Assembly (NCBI GenBank): GCA_903868375.1
Contig: CAIPVD010000157.1
Span: forward strand, 1 to 8,033
Direction: 5' to 3'
DNA length: 8,033 nucleotides
Origin: an uncultured delta proteobacterium
GTDB lineage: Bacteria > UBA10199 > GCA-002796325 > 1-14-0-20-49-13
Below the pieces are notes generated by a model that saw only the letters and a program-made list of their open reading frames with translations, was not told the origin of the DNA and ran no database searches. The number at the start of each line of letters is the position of its first letter. The first letter of the stretch is position 1. Both the position numbers and the translations under genes were made by a program. Positions 6,993-8,033 of this stretch are shown here, piece after piece.

Positions 6993-7937
6993 ATGAATAA
7001 TGCACATTTTCCCGCCCTTGTTGGCGAATTTATGAACGATGGAAAAGAGGCGGTTTATGTTTATGACTACGAACAGATTAAGGCTAATTGCCATACTGTT
7101 CTAAAAAATTGTTCCGAGCTTATTACTAATCACTTCGATCTTTGTGCACTTCCAAACTTATCTGTGATCAATGCTGTTAACTCCCAACTCAGTTGCAGTA
7201 TCTTGATACCGTCTTCCGAATGGAAACCGTATGTACAATTAGCAGGAGTTCACGCAAAGAAAATAAATCTTTTATCCGTGGAAACAGTGGCCGTTGAGAA
7301 TGTTGAACAAGCTGTTGAGATTGTTTCCTCGACCCCAGAAGGTGTAAGACAGCTGTTTGTTCACCACGGCCTTATCGGTAAGTTGCTTGAAAAAAGCGAC
7401 CTATTGTTGAAGCTTAGAGATAAAGAAATCACATGCTTTTGCGATATAAAAGAAATTCCTCTTCAGAAGAGCGAAAAAATATTTTCAGAAGTTAATAAGT
7501 TGGCGGACGTTCATCATGTTCGAACGGCTCTGCTTCACGGAGAGGGTCTTCTTGATGCATCTTGTACGCTTTGGCTGAAGGTAAGGAATGTGAAAGAGAC
7601 TAGAGGTAAAAAATATGTGATTATGAGTGGTGGTGCTAACATCCTTTGGGATGCAACTCACAATGGAAATGCTTCCCGAAAGAAATATCCGGTGATCGTT
7701 ACAAACGAGCCTGAGGAAGAATTGTCAGATTTTACTTTTTGCGGGCCTCTTTGCACGCCGCAGGATACTATAGCCATAGATCTTAAAACGCAGGAATTGC
7801 TTCCTGGTGATGTTGTGAAGATAGAAAATATTGGAGCAGCAATGTATCATAAGAGCCCGATATATTTCATTGGCCATCCTAAACCTTTTGAAACCATGTT
7901 TTATGAAGGACGCCTGTATCCGTTATGTTCTTTATAA
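6993..7937 (+). CDS. Shortened fold-type III PLP decarboxylase-like protein lacking the PLP lysine
   Basis: This 314-residue protein resembles diaminopimelate/ornithine decarboxylases, which are usually 380-430 residues. The start YVYDYEQIKANC (22-33) matches the typical YVYD entry to the barrel. The C-terminal beta domain is well kept: FCGPLCTPQDTIAID (249-263) has the GPxC cysteine (Cys254) that normally reaches into the partner's active site. LLPGDVVKIENIGAAM (269-284) is typical of the family's LxxGDxVxxxxxGAY region. The expected YAxKANPN lysine motif reads FDLCALPN (48-55), which places Cys51 where the Schiff-base lysine should be. The His-Gly-Ser and Glu-Pro-Gly-Arg phosphate-binding motifs are not recognisable, and about 100 residues of the barrel are missing. 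A conventional PLP decarboxylase is therefore unlikely. It may be a regulatory or structural pseudoenzyme, or have a new activity. GAGGAG at 6981-6986 supports the start. Confidence 0.85.
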   Translation: MNNAHFPALVGEFMNDGKEAVYVYDYEQIKANCHTVLKNCSELITNHFDLCALPNLSVINAVNSQLSCSILIPSSEWKPYVQLAGVHAKKINLLSVETVAVENVEQAVEIVSSTPEGVRQLFVHHGLIGKLLEKSDLLLKLRDKEITCFCDIKEIPLQKSEKIFSEVNKLADVHHVRTALLHGEGLLDASCTLWLKVRNVKETRGKKYVIMSGGANILWDATHNGNASRKKYPVIVTNEPEEELSDFTFCGPLCTPQDTIAIDLKTQELLPGDVVKIENIGAAMYHKSPIYFIGHPKPFETMFYEGRLYPLCSL

Positions 7938-8033
7938 ATTCAGCCTCTTGCAAGTTCGGAGATGTTCTGCGGTCAGCTTCCGTTATCGCTGAAGACGAAG
8001 GTGTTGGGATGGTCTTCCAGGATAAAACGGTTG
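7925..8033 (+). CDS. Start of a gene cut by the window edge, possibly an AMP-forming acyl ligase
   Basis: An open frame starts at the ATG at 7925, overlaps the end of the preceding gene by 13 bases, and runs 36 codons to the window edge without a stop. The only candidate Shine-Dalgarno, GAAGGA at 7905-7910, is 14 bases away, so translational coupling is likely. No other usual start codon lies between the upstream in-frame stop (7904-7906) and this ATG. The segment FGDVLRSASVIAEDEGVGMVFQDKTV (11-36) has the look of the N-terminus of acyl-CoA synthetase or adenylation enzymes: a helix, then residues like DKVALVFEDRTLTY in that family. An AMP ligase that loads a carrier protein would fit the operon. 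The fragment is too short to be sure of the product. Confidence 0.55.
   Translation, partial: MFFINSASCKFGDVLRSASVIAEDEGVGMVFQDKTV

Overview
The window is a compact, single-strand (+) stretch of nine complete genes, with the start of a tenth at the right edge. Gaps between genes are 15 to 33 bases, and three gene pairs overlap by 4 to 13 bases. I see no internal terminator, no reverse-strand gene, no RNA gene, no CRISPR array and no mobile element. Almost every gene has a purine-rich Shine-Dalgarno sequence. The base composition is moderately AT-rich, and ATA, AGA and AGG codons are common, which argues against an enteric host. The exported proteins at the left suggest a bacterium with a cell envelope rich in surface or periplasmic beta proteins. 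I cannot name a phylum from the sequence alone.

Region 1 (46-1680) holds two tandem paralogues of the DUF4097 / head-GIN-like beta-strand-repeat type. The first has a clear signal peptide. The second has a less clear one and also a strong internal start. Both carry two cysteines exactly 25 residues apart.

Region 2 (1702-7937, continuing past the edge) looks like a small-molecule biosynthetic operon built around a free-standing acyl carrier protein. In order it encodes: two acyl-CoA dehydrogenase (ACAD)-like subunits with complementary missing motifs, a ketoacyl synthase III (KAS III)-like thiolase-fold enzyme with an altered catalytic triad, the acyl carrier protein, an unrecognised 175-residue protein, an ATP-grasp ligase, a shortened fold-type III PLP decarboxylase-like protein that lacks the usual lysine, and the first 36 codons of a gene that may be an AMP-forming acyl ligase.

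As an inference, the proteins could work together as follows. A carboxylic acid is activated and loaded on the carrier protein, desaturated by a heteromeric flavoprotein, and extended or transferred by the KAS III-like enzyme. The ATP-grasp enzyme would then join it to an amine or amino acid. Several members appear to be pseudoenzymes or half-enzymes, and I do not recognise the cluster as a known pathway. No gene-free stretch longer than 33 bases occurs, except the 45 bases before the first gene.
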